Shown here: one piece after another, positions 26,547-35,119 of the stretch
How the letters are laid out: every line of letters begins with the position of its first letter
Numbering within the stretch: the first letter of the stretch is position 1
DNA from: an uncultured Lachnospiraceae bacterium
Lineage (GTDB): Bacteria > Bacillota > Clostridia > Lachnospirales > Lachnospiraceae
Length of the DNA stretch: 64,000 nucleotides
Assembly: GCA_934317005.1 (NCBI GenBank)
Contig: CAKREB010000010.1
Coordinates: 1-64,000, forward strand
Direction: 5' to 3'
Notes under the pieces: generated by a model
Told to the model about the DNA's origin: nothing
Database searches by the model: none
What the model saw: the letters and a program-made list of their open reading frames with translations, nothing else
Program-made: the position numbers and the translations under genes

Positions 26547-27173
26547 TCATGCTTGTTCCCATTGTTTTTTGCTAAACTCACATCCGCAATAATTCTGCCG
26601 GTATAAGTGATACTCCTTCGAAAGTTCTATCGATTTCAAATAACCGCCTTTCTTCTTAAAGTCAGAAACAAGATAAGGCTGATCATATTCCTGTGCTAAC
26701 CGCAGACCTATCTCGTTTAGCTTTTGTGCATTTTTATGAGGGCTGACAGATAGCGTCGTTGTAAAATAATCAAACCCATGCTCCTTTGCATAAAGCGCTG
26801 CCTCGCGCTGACGCATCTCATAGCATCGAAAGCACCGGCTTCCTCCCTCTTTCACATCCTCTAACCCTTCTGCCATTTTATAAAAGCTTTCCGGATCATA
26901 TTTTCCCTCTGCAAAAGAGATTGCATGCTTTACGGGAAGCTCCTTTATCAGCCTCTTCTGCTCCTGCACACGCTTTTCATACTCATAAGCCGGCGATATG
27001 TTTGGGTTATAATAAAAGATCGTAATCCGAAAATACTCTGCCAGATAGCTAAGACAATAACTGCTGCACGGCGCACAACAGCTATGCATCAAAAGTGTCG
27101 GCACCTTATCTTCCTTTTGAATCTGCTCTATGATCTGATCCAATTCTTTTTGATAATTGACCTTATTCACCAC
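26547..27173 (-). CDS. queH: Epoxyqueuosine reductase QueH
   Basis: The 208-residue non-QueG enzyme that reduces epoxyqueuosine to queuosine in tRNA. It shows the paired cysteines LLMHSCCAPCSSYCL near residue 30, a second CFRCYEM near residue 110 and a C-terminal YCGCEFS, together giving Fe-S/disulfide cysteines, plus TTTLSVSPHKN. Start is one of two tandem GTG codons (27173 or 27170) after GAGG. queA lies at 38.4-39.4 kb. Confidence 0.93.
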   Translation of the reverse strand: MVNKVNYQKELDQIIEQIQKEDKVPTLLMHSCCAPCSSYCLSYLAEYFRITIFYYNPNISPAYEYEKRVQEQKRLIKELPVKHAISFAEGKYDPESFYKMAEGLEDVKEGGSRCFRCYEMRQREAALYAKEHGFDYFTTTLSVSPHKNAQKLNEIGLRLAQEYDQPYLVSDFKKKGGYLKSIELSKEYHLYRQNYCGCEFSKKQWEQA

Positions 27174-27252
27174 ATTCCTCTTTTCTCTCAGACACCATAC
27201 ATCCTTCTCTTATGGAAATCTGCCATAGTATCTTTTCCTTTAGATAACCTGC

Positions 27253-27684
27253 TTATTTCAAAAATATCTGTAGAAGGTAAGTATTGGCGATAACACTTCT
27301 TGTAAGCCCCCACTGTGACCATACATGCTGCGGTACCACGGCTCCCAAAAAGGCAAAGATCAGATAGCACCACAAAAAAGCGGTCACAAATCCAACCACT
27401 GCACCACCCAGCCGGTTTACCGTACCGACAATAGGAAGCCAGTTTACAACATCCACAACCTTTACCAGATGATAAAGTACAAAAAGCAGAACAACAAAAA
27501 ACACACCGTACAGCGGCAAGGTCCCAACCAGCTTTGCTAACACCTGTGCGCCTATCCCTGCTGCAATAAACGCTGCCAGATGGGCAGCCTTAAGGGCAAG
27601 TCCCACATACCAGCCACGCACGATTGACAGCAAAAGATATGCAGCCAAAACTATGTCAAAAACCGTTCCCTGTGTCACAGTCAT
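27253..27684 (-). CDS. CvpA-family membrane protein
   Basis: A 143-residue protein with four hydrophobic segments and the CvpA-like start TVFDIVLAAYLLLSIVRGWYVGLALKAA. CvpA proteins are linked to envelope homeostasis, with no defined activity. The ATG overlaps the dapB stop (TAATG), so translation is coupled to dapB. Confidence 0.7.
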   Translation of the reverse strand: MTVTQGTVFDIVLAAYLLLSIVRGWYVGLALKAAHLAAFIAAGIGAQVLAKLVGTLPLYGVFFVVLLFVLYHLVKVVDVVNWLPIVGTVNRLGGAVVGFVTAFLWCYLIFAFLGAVVPQHVWSQWGLTRSVIANTYLLQIFLK

Positions 27685-28439
27685 TACAATAACACATCTG
27701 CCATGTCATAATGTCCAGGCTTCTTTCCTCTTAAGAATTTCGCTGCTACAACAGAGCCTTTGGCAAATACACCTCTGGAGTATGCTGTATGCGAAAAAGT
27801 AACCACTTCATCTGTTCCCGCAAAAATAACATCATGCTCACCAACGATCGTACCACCGCGGACTGCTGAAATTCCAAGCTCTTTTTTATCTCTTTTCTTT
27901 CTCACCTGAGAACGGTCATATACATACTCATACTGGTTGTCCATCGCTTCATTAATAGAATCGGCAAGCGCAAGCGCTGTACCGGACGGTGCATCTAACT
28001 TCTGGTTGTGATGCTTTTCTACGATTTCGATATCAAAGCCCTCTGCAGCTAACTTCTTAGCAGCCTCCTGTACAAGCTTCATCAAAAGATTAACACCAAG
28101 CGACATGTTAGCTGAACGGAGTACCGGAATCTTATCTCCTGCTGCTAACAGATACTTTGTCTGCTCATCTGTAAGTCCTGTTGAACACTCTACTAAAGCA
28201 ATCTTACGCTCTACTGCATAGTCAACTCTCTTTTCGATTTCCTGTGCAGACGAAAAATCTATGATGGCATCAGCCTCTTCCCTGCATGCTAAAAGGTCTG
28301 TATAAACCGGATATCCATTGTCGCGATTATCTACAATATCAATTCCGGCTACGATCTGAGCGCCTTCATCGTCTGCTACAATATTTGTGATCATCTGTCC
28401 CATACGGCCGTTACAGCCAATTAAAATAATCTTTGTCAT
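27684..28439 (-). CDS. dapB: 4-hydroxy-tetrahydrodipicolinate reductase
   Basis: A 251-residue NAD(P)H reductase of lysine/diaminopimelate synthesis. Features are TKIILIGCNGRMGQMI (dinucleotide loop), IIDFSSAQ, ECSTGLT, SANMSLGVNLLMKL and the catalytic EIVEKHHNQKLDAPSGTALALAD. I use the ATG at 28439 with AGGAAA upstream; the frame extends 60 codons further back through the terminator region with no conserved sequence. It lies downstream of dapA across a 234-bp structured gap. Confidence 0.97.
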   Translation of the reverse strand: MTKIILIGCNGRMGQMITNIVADDEGAQIVAGIDIVDNRDNGYPVYTDLLACREEADAIIDFSSAQEIEKRVDYAVERKIALVECSTGLTDEQTKYLLAAGDKIPVLRSANMSLGVNLLMKLVQEAAKKLAAEGFDIEIVEKHHNQKLDAPSGTALALADSINEAMDNQYEYVYDRSQVRKKRDKKELGISAVRGGTIVGEHDVIFAGTDEVVTFSHTAYSRGVFAKGSVVAAKFLRGKKPGHYDMADVLL

Positions 28440-28557
28440 TTTCTCTGATTTCCTTTCTTTTGTAATAACATAAGAACCTGCCATACAAGAAAGAGTTTCA
28501 CTTGCAAAACTCTCCGCCTGCGGCGGGTCACAAAAACGAGAAGTTTCCCGGTAAAGT

Positions 28558-28586
28558 AAAAAAGGGCACCGTAAACGCTGGTGCCC
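28558..28586 (-). terminator. Terminator between dapA and dapB
   Basis: GGGCACC/GGTGCCC, a 7-bp G/C-rich stem with a nine-base loop and TTTTTT on the minus strand. A second hairpin GCAGG-GATTTC/GAAATT-CCTGC directly precedes it. The 14 bases CCTGCCAGGGCACC recur in the nadA terminator at 49.47 kb. The rest of the gap contains CCGCC/GGCGG and GAGTTT/AAACTC stems. Confidence 0.88.
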
Positions 28587-28673
28587 TGGCAGGAATTTCT
28601 TCGAAATCCCTGCTGACATACCGCTACATTCTGAGCAATTCCTATCGGTATACTACTACCCATGTAGCTTAAC

Positions 28674-29567
28674 TTAATCAACTACCTTAATGCCTGCATC
28701 GATCATTGCCTGACGAAGCACCTGCTTATGTGCATCCTCCATCTCTGTAAGTGGCATGCGCAAAGAACCTGTATGATACCCCATCATGTTCATAGCTGCC
28801 TTTACAGGAATCGGATTTACTTCACTAAACAGTGCATGGATCAGTGGCAGATACTTTAACTGAAGCTCGCGGCTTCCTGCTACATCACCCGCCATTAACT
28901 TTGCAACCATGTCATGTGTATCCTTTGGGGCTACATGAGATAATACCGAAATAACACCCTTACCGCCCAAAGCAACGATTGGCACGATCTGGTCATCATT
29001 TCCGGAATACACATCAATATCTCCCTGTGCAAGAGAAAGAAGTGTTGCAATCTGTGACAGATCACCGGATGCCTCTTTTACAGCAACAATATTATCAACC
29101 TCTTTTGCAAGATCAACTATAGTCTGTGGCTGAATATTTACACCGGTACGTCCCTGAATGTTATATAAGATAATCGGAATATCAACATTCTTAGCAACCT
29201 CTGTAAAGTGCTTCTTTAATCCGTTCTGTGTCGCTTTATTGTAGTAAGGAGATACGACTAACAGACCATCTGCGCCTGCTTTCTGTGCCTCCTTTGACAA
29301 ATAAACTGCCGTAGCCGTACAGTTTGAACCGGAACCTGCAATAACAGGAATCCGTTTTTTTGTCATGTCCACACACGCTTTGATGGTTTCAATGTGCTCT
29401 TCATGTGTCATAGTAGATGCTTCACCTGTTGTACCACAGACGATGATGGCATCTGTACCATTTGAAATCTGATCATTTACAATGCGCTCCATCTCATCAT
29501 AATTAATAGAGCCATCCTCATGCATTGGTGTAATTAATGCTACACCTGCACCTGTGAAAATAGACAT
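28674..29567 (-). CDS. dapA: 4-hydroxy-tetrahydrodipicolinate synthase
   Basis: A 297-residue TIM-barrel aldolase condensing pyruvate with aspartate semialdehyde. It has GAGVALITPMHEDGSINYDEM, the CGTTGEASTMTHEEH motif, the catalytic Tyr in VVSPYYNKATQNGL, the NIQGRTGVNI segment, the Schiff-base lysine in IVAVKEASGDLSQ and SGNDDQIVPIVALGGKGVISV. SD AAGGAGG precedes the ATG. The preceding gene (corrinoid adenosyltransferase) ends or starts within 50 bp, suggesting one transcript. Confidence 0.97.
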   Translation of the reverse strand: MSIFTGAGVALITPMHEDGSINYDEMERIVNDQISNGTDAIIVCGTTGEASTMTHEEHIETIKACVDMTKKRIPVIAGSGSNCTATAVYLSKEAQKAGADGLLVVSPYYNKATQNGLKKHFTEVAKNVDIPIILYNIQGRTGVNIQPQTIVDLAKEVDNIVAVKEASGDLSQIATLLSLAQGDIDVYSGNDDQIVPIVALGGKGVISVLSHVAPKDTHDMVAKLMAGDVAGSRELQLKYLPLIHALFSEVNPIPVKAAMNMMGYHTGSLRMPLTEMEDAHKQVLRQAMIDAGIKVVD

Positions 29568-29613
29568 TCCTATCTCCTCCTTGTATCTTTATATAATAAT
29601 ATATGCATTTGTA

Positions 29614-30111
29614 TCAACCAAGCAAATCTTTTTCCAGATCAATTTTGGAAATAATATCTGCCCGTTCTGCAATCGCTTCCGGTAACTCCCTTCCCGTCAA
29701 TACCAGACGACTGTAATCATCCCGAAGATCGATCAGATTCAGAATATCTTCTACGGATATGATTTCCAGATCCAGCAATCCTAATACCTCGTCTAATACC
29801 AAAACATCACATTCGCCGGTGTCGATCACCTTGCGTGCGAAGTTAAACCCATTCAGAATATTCTGACGCTCTTCCTTCTGCTGTGAAGCAAGTAACTCCT
29901 TGTAAGAAAGCATCTCTTTTTCAAAACGGAACAGCTTGATATCCGGCTCTAACCTCTCTAAAAAGCTGAACTCTTCAGCATCCTTTCCCTTCAGAAACTG
30001 AATGATGTAAACAGACTGTCCAAGACTTGCCGCCCGGATACACTGTCCTACTGCTGCCGATGTTTTTCCCTTTCCGGGGCCATAAAACACCTGAACAATT
30101 TTTCGATCCAT
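29614..30111 (-). CDS. CobO/BtuR-like corrinoid adenosyltransferase
   Basis: A 165-residue P-loop protein of the CobA/CobO/BtuR family, which adenosylates cobalamin or its precursors. P-loop FYGPGKGKTSAAVGQCIRA; then VYIIQFLKG, the Walker B-like DVLVLDEVLGLLD and the family string RLVLTGRELPEAIAERADIISKI. The ATG at 30111 lies eight bases after GGAGG; an earlier in-frame ATG overlaps that SD. No other cobalamin gene is in the window. Confidence 0.85.
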   Translation of the reverse strand: MDRKIVQVFYGPGKGKTSAAVGQCIRAASLGQSVYIIQFLKGKDAEEFSFLERLEPDIKLFRFEKEMLSYKELLASQQKEERQNILNGFNFARKVIDTGECDVLVLDEVLGLLDLEIISVEDILNLIDLRDDYSRLVLTGRELPEAIAERADIISKIDLEKDLLG

Positions 30112-30149
30112 TGGAATAACCTCCTCCTTTTCCATTTAAAACAAACTAA

Positions 30150-30195
30150 AATGGCTAGGATAACAAATTTTCTCAAATCGTCAACTCTAGCCATT
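30150..30195 (-). terminator. Probable terminator after the SSB-like gene
   Basis: AATGGCTAG/CTAGCCATT, 9 bp perfect with a 28-nt spacer, then TTAG on the minus strand. The spacer is long and the T run short, so it may be weak. Confidence 0.5.
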
Positions 30196-30249
30196 CTATC
30201 ATATATTATAGGAAAAATCTACTTTTTTTTCGTTTCCCGGTTTTATCTG

Positions 30250-30885
30250 TTATTCTTCCTCTTCTATAAACTCCATTTTACTGACCGAAACTTCATATGC
30301 CACACGCTTTTCATACTCTTCTTCTCCGATCTTTTTCTGATACTCCCTGCTCTGGATTCTTCCCCACAGCTGAATATGTGCTCCTACTTCAAACTGATCT
30401 GCATATCGCGCATTTCTGCCCCAGCAGATACACGGAATATAATCAGACTTTCCATATGGACGGTTTACGGCAAGTAAGACATCGGCAATCTCACGTCCAA
30501 GCGGCGTCTTGCGATAGATCGGTCTTTTACATACATAACCATCTAAAAAAATATGATTTGGATTCTGCTCCTCGTCATCTTCCTCCAAAAGCGTCACTTC
30601 TCTGGCAAATACTGAAAGAACCAGTCTGTTTTTGTTTTCTTCGTGGCGGTTATAAGAACGAAACTGACCACATGCCTGTAAAATGCAGCCCCTATAATCT
30701 GCCTTCACATCGATCAACCGCTCCGAAACCATGACTGGGATAATATCATACGAATTGCTCAAGCGGCAAACTGCAATATCAATAAGAAAAAAATGCTCTC
30801 CATATACCTCATGACTGAACACGAAATCACTGACGACCTCTCCCGCTATTGTAACCTGATTGTTTGTAAATACTTTATCCAACAT
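30250..30885 (-). CDS. Tandem OB-fold single-strand DNA-binding protein
   Basis: A 211-residue protein made of two OB-fold halves. The first (about 1-100) runs from NNQVTIAGEVVSDFVFSHEVYGEHFF. The second (about 108-205) is clearly SSB-like: IFLDGYVCKRPIYRKTPLGREIADVLLAVNR, DYIPCICWGRNARYADQFEVGAHIQLWGRIQSR. An acidic C-terminus ends FIEEEE but lacks the SSB DDDIPF tip. It is a second SSB-type protein, perhaps for replication restart or competence; the role is not clear. SD GGAGGAG. The 377-bp gap upstream carries a GTCAGC/GCTGAC hairpin near 30,985-31,015. Confidence 0.75.
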   Translation of the reverse strand: MLDKVFTNNQVTIAGEVVSDFVFSHEVYGEHFFLIDIAVCRLSNSYDIIPVMVSERLIDVKADYRGCILQACGQFRSYNRHEENKNRLVLSVFAREVTLLEEDDEEQNPNHIFLDGYVCKRPIYRKTPLGREIADVLLAVNRPYGKSDYIPCICWGRNARYADQFEVGAHIQLWGRIQSREYQKKIGEEEYEKRVAYEVSVSKMEFIEEEE

Positions 30886-31173
30886 ATTTTTTCTCCTCCC
30901 TTTTTCACAAGGACATGTCTGTCCCTCTAGTATCTTGTTTTAATATATGTATACTAGGCTGATACCCATTTTAGAACAAAGTCAGCGGCTTTCCAAACAG
31001 AAACTGCTGACAATCTTCGACGCCGTCTTTCCTCCTGTTATTATTTTTTACATTTTCTTCCAGAGTATTCAATCAATCCCTATGATTCGCTTTTTCTCCA
31101 CATTTTCTTATTTTACCATTTTGACGTCTAAAAAACATCCATTTTTTGTTAAATTTTTGGTAAATTTTCTGCC

Positions 31174-31201
31174 TTGTATAATTAACGAAATATAGTATAC
31201 T
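31174..31201 (+). promoter_or_regulatory. Candidate typA promoter
   Basis: TTGTAT, 16 bases, TATACT, about 60 bp before the typA ATG. A perfect TATAAT at 31177-31182 is an alternative -10 but lacks a matching -35. Confidence 0.4.
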
Positions 31202-31262
31202 AATAGATTGTGGTATTAGAACATAAATCGGTTAGTTATTTCATAAAGAAAGGATAAATCGT

Positions 31263-33092
31263 ATGAAACGAGAAGATGTAAGAAATATTGCTATTATCGC
31301 CCATGTAGATCACGGAAAAACGACTTTAGTAGATGAACTGTTAAAACAGAGCGGTGTTTTCCGCTCCAATCAGGAAGTTGCAGAACGTGTCATGGACTCT
31401 GGAGATATCGAGCGTGAGCGTGGTATCACCATTCTTTCCAAAAACACGGCGATCACTTATAAGGACACAAAGATCAATATCATCGATACACCGGGACATG
31501 CTGACTTCGGCGGCGAGGTTGAACGTGTCTTAAAAATGGTAAACGGTGTTGTCTTAGTTGTAGATGCTTTTGAAGGTGCCATGCCTCAGACAAAGTTTGT
31601 ATTAAAAAAGGCTTTGGAATTAGAGCTTCCTGTTATCGTATGTATCAACAAGATTGACCGTCCGGAAGCAAGACCGGATGAAGTCGTAGACGAAGTATTA
31701 GAGCTTTTTATCGATCTGGATGCCAACGAAGAGCAGCTTGACTGCCCATTTATCTTCGCTTCCGCAAGAGATGGTATCGCTTCCTACAGTGCAGACGAGC
31801 CAGGTACTGATATGGTTCCGCTGTTTGATACAATCTTAGATTATATTCCGGCACCGGAAGGTGATCCGGATGCCGGCACACAGGTTTTGATCAGCACAAT
31901 CGATTACAATGAATATGTTGGTCGTATCGGTGTCGGTAAGGTTGACAACGGTACGATCAAGGTTAATCAAGATGTTGTGATCGTCAATGCACATGATAAA
32001 GATAAATGTAATCGTGTAAAGATCAGTAAATTATATGAATTTGACGGCTTAAAGAAAGTAGAAGTCCAGGAAGCTACCATAGGTTCGATCGTTGCCATCT
32101 CCGGTATCACAGACATTCACATCGGAGATACGATCTGCTCTCCGGAAAATCCGGCTCCGATTCCATTCCAGAAAATCTCTGAGCCAACGATTGCTATGCA
32201 CTTTATGGTAAATGACAGCCCACTTGCCGGTCAGGAAGGTAAGTTTGTCACTTCCCGCCACTTAAGAGAGCGTCTTTTTAGCGAGTTAAATTCTGATGTC
32301 AGCCTTCGTGTAGAAGAAACGGATAACATGGATAGCTTTAAGGTATCCGGTCGTGGTGAGCTTCACCTTTCCGTTTTGATTGAAAACATGCGCCGTGAGG
32401 GATATGAGTTTGCTGTCAGCAAGGCAGAGGTTCTTTATAAAACGGATGAGCGTGGCAAAAAGTTAGAACCTATGGAACGTGCTTTCATTGATGTTCCGGA
32501 AGAATTTGCCGGAAATGTTATCGAAAAGCTCAGCAACCGAAAAGGCGAACTGCAGGGCATGGGTTCCATCGGTGGCGGATTTACCCGTCTGGAATTTTTA
32601 ATCCCTTCCCGCGGACTGATTGGTTATCGTGGTGAGTTCTTAACAGACACCAAAGGAAATGGTGTGATCAACACAGTATTTGAGGACTATGCTCCATATA
32701 AAGGTGATATCTCTTACCGTAAGCAGGGTTCTCTGATTGCCTTTGAATCCGGTGAAACTGTTGCGTATGGTTTGTTCAACGCTCAGGACCGTGGTACACT
32801 GTTTGTCGGACCGGGCGAAAAGGTATACGCCGGTATGATCATCGGACAGAATGGAAAAGCGGAAGACATTGAGTTAAATGTCTGCAAAACAAAACATCTG
32901 ACAAACACCCGTTCTTCCAGTGCTGATGATGCATTAAAGCTCGTTCCTCCAAAGATCTTAAGTCTTGAGGAAGCTTTGGAATTTATCGATACCGATGAGT
33001 TATTGGAGATCACACCGGAAAATCTTAGAATCCGTAAAAAGATCCTAGATCCTACTCTTCGCTTCCGTGCAAAGAAAAATGGTGGAAAATAA
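31263..33092 (+). CDS. typA: Ribosome-associated GTPase TypA/BipA
   Basis: A 609-residue translational GTPase related to EF-G that binds the 70S ribosome and assists 50S assembly and stress growth. G1 IIAHVDHGKTTLVDELL, switch II DTPGHADFGGEVERVL, G4 INKIDR, then domains II-III and the family C-terminus from about 415 (FAGNVIEKLSNRKGELQGM, RGLIGYRGEFLTDTKGNGV). SD AAAGGA precedes the ATG. Monocistronic. Confidence 0.98.
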   Translation: MKREDVRNIAIIAHVDHGKTTLVDELLKQSGVFRSNQEVAERVMDSGDIERERGITILSKNTAITYKDTKINIIDTPGHADFGGEVERVLKMVNGVVLVVDAFEGAMPQTKFVLKKALELELPVIVCINKIDRPEARPDEVVDEVLELFIDLDANEEQLDCPFIFASARDGIASYSADEPGTDMVPLFDTILDYIPAPEGDPDAGTQVLISTIDYNEYVGRIGVGKVDNGTIKVNQDVVIVNAHDKDKCNRVKISKLYEFDGLKKVEVQEATIGSIVAISGITDIHIGDTICSPENPAPIPFQKISEPTIAMHFMVNDSPLAGQEGKFVTSRHLRERLFSELNSDVSLRVEETDNMDSFKVSGRGELHLSVLIENMRREGYEFAVSKAEVLYKTDERGKKLEPMERAFIDVPEEFAGNVIEKLSNRKGELQGMGSIGGGFTRLEFLIPSRGLIGYRGEFLTDTKGNGVINTVFEDYAPYKGDISYRKQGSLIAFESGETVAYGLFNAQDRGTLFVGPGEKVYAGMIIGQNGKAEDIELNVCKTKHLTNTRSSSADDALKLVPPKILSLEEALEFIDTDELLEITPENLRIRKKILDPTLRFRAKKNGGK

Positions 33093-33111
33093 TTCTTTGA
33101 ATATATTTCTT

Positions 33112-33142
33112 AAAAAGAGAATGCGCTGTCATTCTCTTTTTT
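33112..33142. terminator. Bidirectional terminator between typA and asnB
   Basis: AAAAAGAGAATG/CATTCTCTTTTT, a 12-bp perfect stem with a six-base loop; T-rich arm on both strands. It separates the convergent genes typA and asnB. Confidence 0.92.
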
Positions 33143-33194
33143 GCGTTATAGGAATAGGGATAGAAAGTTGAAGCATATTTCCTGCTTTGTTTCA

Positions 33195-35048
33195 TTACAG
33201 TTTTAACGTAACATGATACTCCTTAAGCCAGCTGTTTATCTGTAACAGATACGCAATCATCTGAGGTCCTGCCATAAGCTGACCATACCACGGTTTTCCA
33301 TAATCCTTCACACTCTTTATAAAGCACTCTGTCTTCTTACGGTCTATAAGCTGCAGAATTGGTGCGGAAGAATCCTCAAGCACCCTTTGCAGTCTGCTTC
33401 CTAACATCTTTTCATAATATGGATGATAACTTTTGGGATAAGGACTTTTTTTACGGAATAAAATTTCATCCGGCAGCTTTCCGATGCTGCTTTGCCGTAA
33501 TATATTTTTGACAAGACCATCCTTTGCTTTCATTTCCCACGGAACATTAAAGATATACTCTACTAACGCGCGATCAGCAAAAGGGACCCTTGCCTCCAGT
33601 CCCCAGTGCATACTGGTGCGATCCATGCGATTGAGTAAGGTCTGCATAAAAAAGCGGATATTCAGATAGCCAATCCTTCTGCGATTCGTTTCCATCTCAT
33701 TTTCCGTTGGTAACGTTTCAATCTGGCAGACTGCCAGATCATATGCCTCCTGCACAAATGCGTCTAACTGCAGTTTTTCTACCACCTCTTTGCGAAGCAG
33801 CTCCTTGCGCGGTGCCAGATCCGGTGTCCACGGAAATGTTTCCTTTTCCAAAAATTCCTGTCTGTGAAACCACGGATAACCTCCAAACACTTCATCCGCA
33901 CATTCTCCGGTTAATACTACCTTCTGTGTCTTACTCACTTCACGGCAAAAATATAGTAACGAAGAATCGATGTCTGCCATACATGGCAGATCATGGGCAC
34001 GCACAGACTCCTCTAACAGATCTGCCTGCTTCTGATAGTCACAGGAAAGATAATGGTGGTCACTTTCTAAATACGATACCATCTGATCCACATAAGGACG
34101 ATCCTGCGATGGCTGAAAAGCATTTGCCTGAAAATATTTTTCATTTCCATCGAAGTCAAAGGAAAATGTCGTAAGCTTCTCTCCCTTTTTTTGCAGCTGT
34201 TCACTACATATCGACGAAACCAGACTGGAATCAATCCCGCCTGACAGGAAGGTGCAGATTGGCACATCCGATACCATTTGCCGTGTAACGGCACTCTCTA
34301 CTAACTCCTTTGTCTTAGCGATAGTCTTTTCATAAGAATCCTCATGCGGATGACTGGTCAGATGCCAGTAATTCGTTCTGCGGATTCCAAAAATACTGCA
34401 ACTGATGTAATATCCCGGCTCTACCTCACAAATTCCCTGATATACCCCGGAACCCGGAATCCTTGCCGGGCCGACACCCAAAATCTCACACAGCCCTTTC
34501 CGATCTACACAGGCTTTGCAGGCTGTGTGACAAAACAGTGCTTTGATTTCTGAGGCAAATATTATCTCATCCTTTTGTACTGTATAAAATAAAGGCTTTA
34601 CACCAAAGCTGTCCCGATACAGTAACAGCTTTTGATGACGTTCATCAAATATGGCAAAGGCAAAAATACCATCCAGCCGATTGACAAAATCACTTCCATA
34701 ATGTAAAAAGGACAGCAATATCACCTCCGTGTCAGAGGTTGTATCAAATCGCCATCCTTTGTTTTGTAAATCTTGTCTTAACTCTTTTGTATTGTATAAC
34801 TCTCCATTGTATACAATGGAATAGGAAAAACCATCGATCCTTCTTGTCATCGGCTGTAGTCCGTCTTCCAGATCAATGATGGAAAGTCTGGTATGTGAAA
34901 GACCGCAATGGTCATACAGCACACTTCCATTGCTATCCGGTCCTCGCGGAATCAGTGCACTTCTCATATCACCCAATATTTTTTTATAGTACGCTTCCTT
35001 TGCAGTATATTCTCTCTTGGTACTAAAGAATCCGGCAATTCCACACAT
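33195..35048 (-). CDS. asnB: Asparagine synthetase (glutamine-hydrolysing)
   Basis: A 617-residue enzyme with an N-terminal class II amidotransferase (CGIAGFF; RGPDSNG; HTRLSIID; VYNGELYN) and a C-terminal synthetase domain with the PP-loop FLSGGIDSSLVSSICSE. The mature enzyme needs Cys as residue 1, so I start at the ATG ending at 35048 directly before it, although a better SD (GGAG) favours the ATG four codons earlier. It could also act as an amidase toward other carboxylates, but asparagine is the usual product. Confidence 0.95.
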   Translation of the reverse strand: MCGIAGFFSTKREYTAKEAYYKKILGDMRSALIPRGPDSNGSVLYDHCGLSHTRLSIIDLEDGLQPMTRRIDGFSYSIVYNGELYNTKELRQDLQNKGWRFDTTSDTEVILLSFLHYGSDFVNRLDGIFAFAIFDERHQKLLLYRDSFGVKPLFYTVQKDEIIFASEIKALFCHTACKACVDRKGLCEILGVGPARIPGSGVYQGICEVEPGYYISCSIFGIRRTNYWHLTSHPHEDSYEKTIAKTKELVESAVTRQMVSDVPICTFLSGGIDSSLVSSICSEQLQKKGEKLTTFSFDFDGNEKYFQANAFQPSQDRPYVDQMVSYLESDHHYLSCDYQKQADLLEESVRAHDLPCMADIDSSLLYFCREVSKTQKVVLTGECADEVFGGYPWFHRQEFLEKETFPWTPDLAPRKELLRKEVVEKLQLDAFVQEAYDLAVCQIETLPTENEMETNRRRIGYLNIRFFMQTLLNRMDRTSMHWGLEARVPFADRALVEYIFNVPWEMKAKDGLVKNILRQSSIGKLPDEILFRKKSPYPKSYHPYYEKMLGSRLQRVLEDSSAPILQLIDRKKTECFIKSVKDYGKPWYGQLMAGPQMIAYLLQINSWLKEYHVTLKL

Positions 35049-35119
35049 ATTCTCTGTCATCTCTCCTACATTCTTATCTGTTATCTTATGACAGAGCTTC
35101 CAAACGGTGCATTGACAGC

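Noticed and set aside
28440..28673. Lysine riboswitch between dapA and dapB
   Set aside because: The region is too short and lacks the lysine-riboswitch core; it shows a terminator and small stems only.
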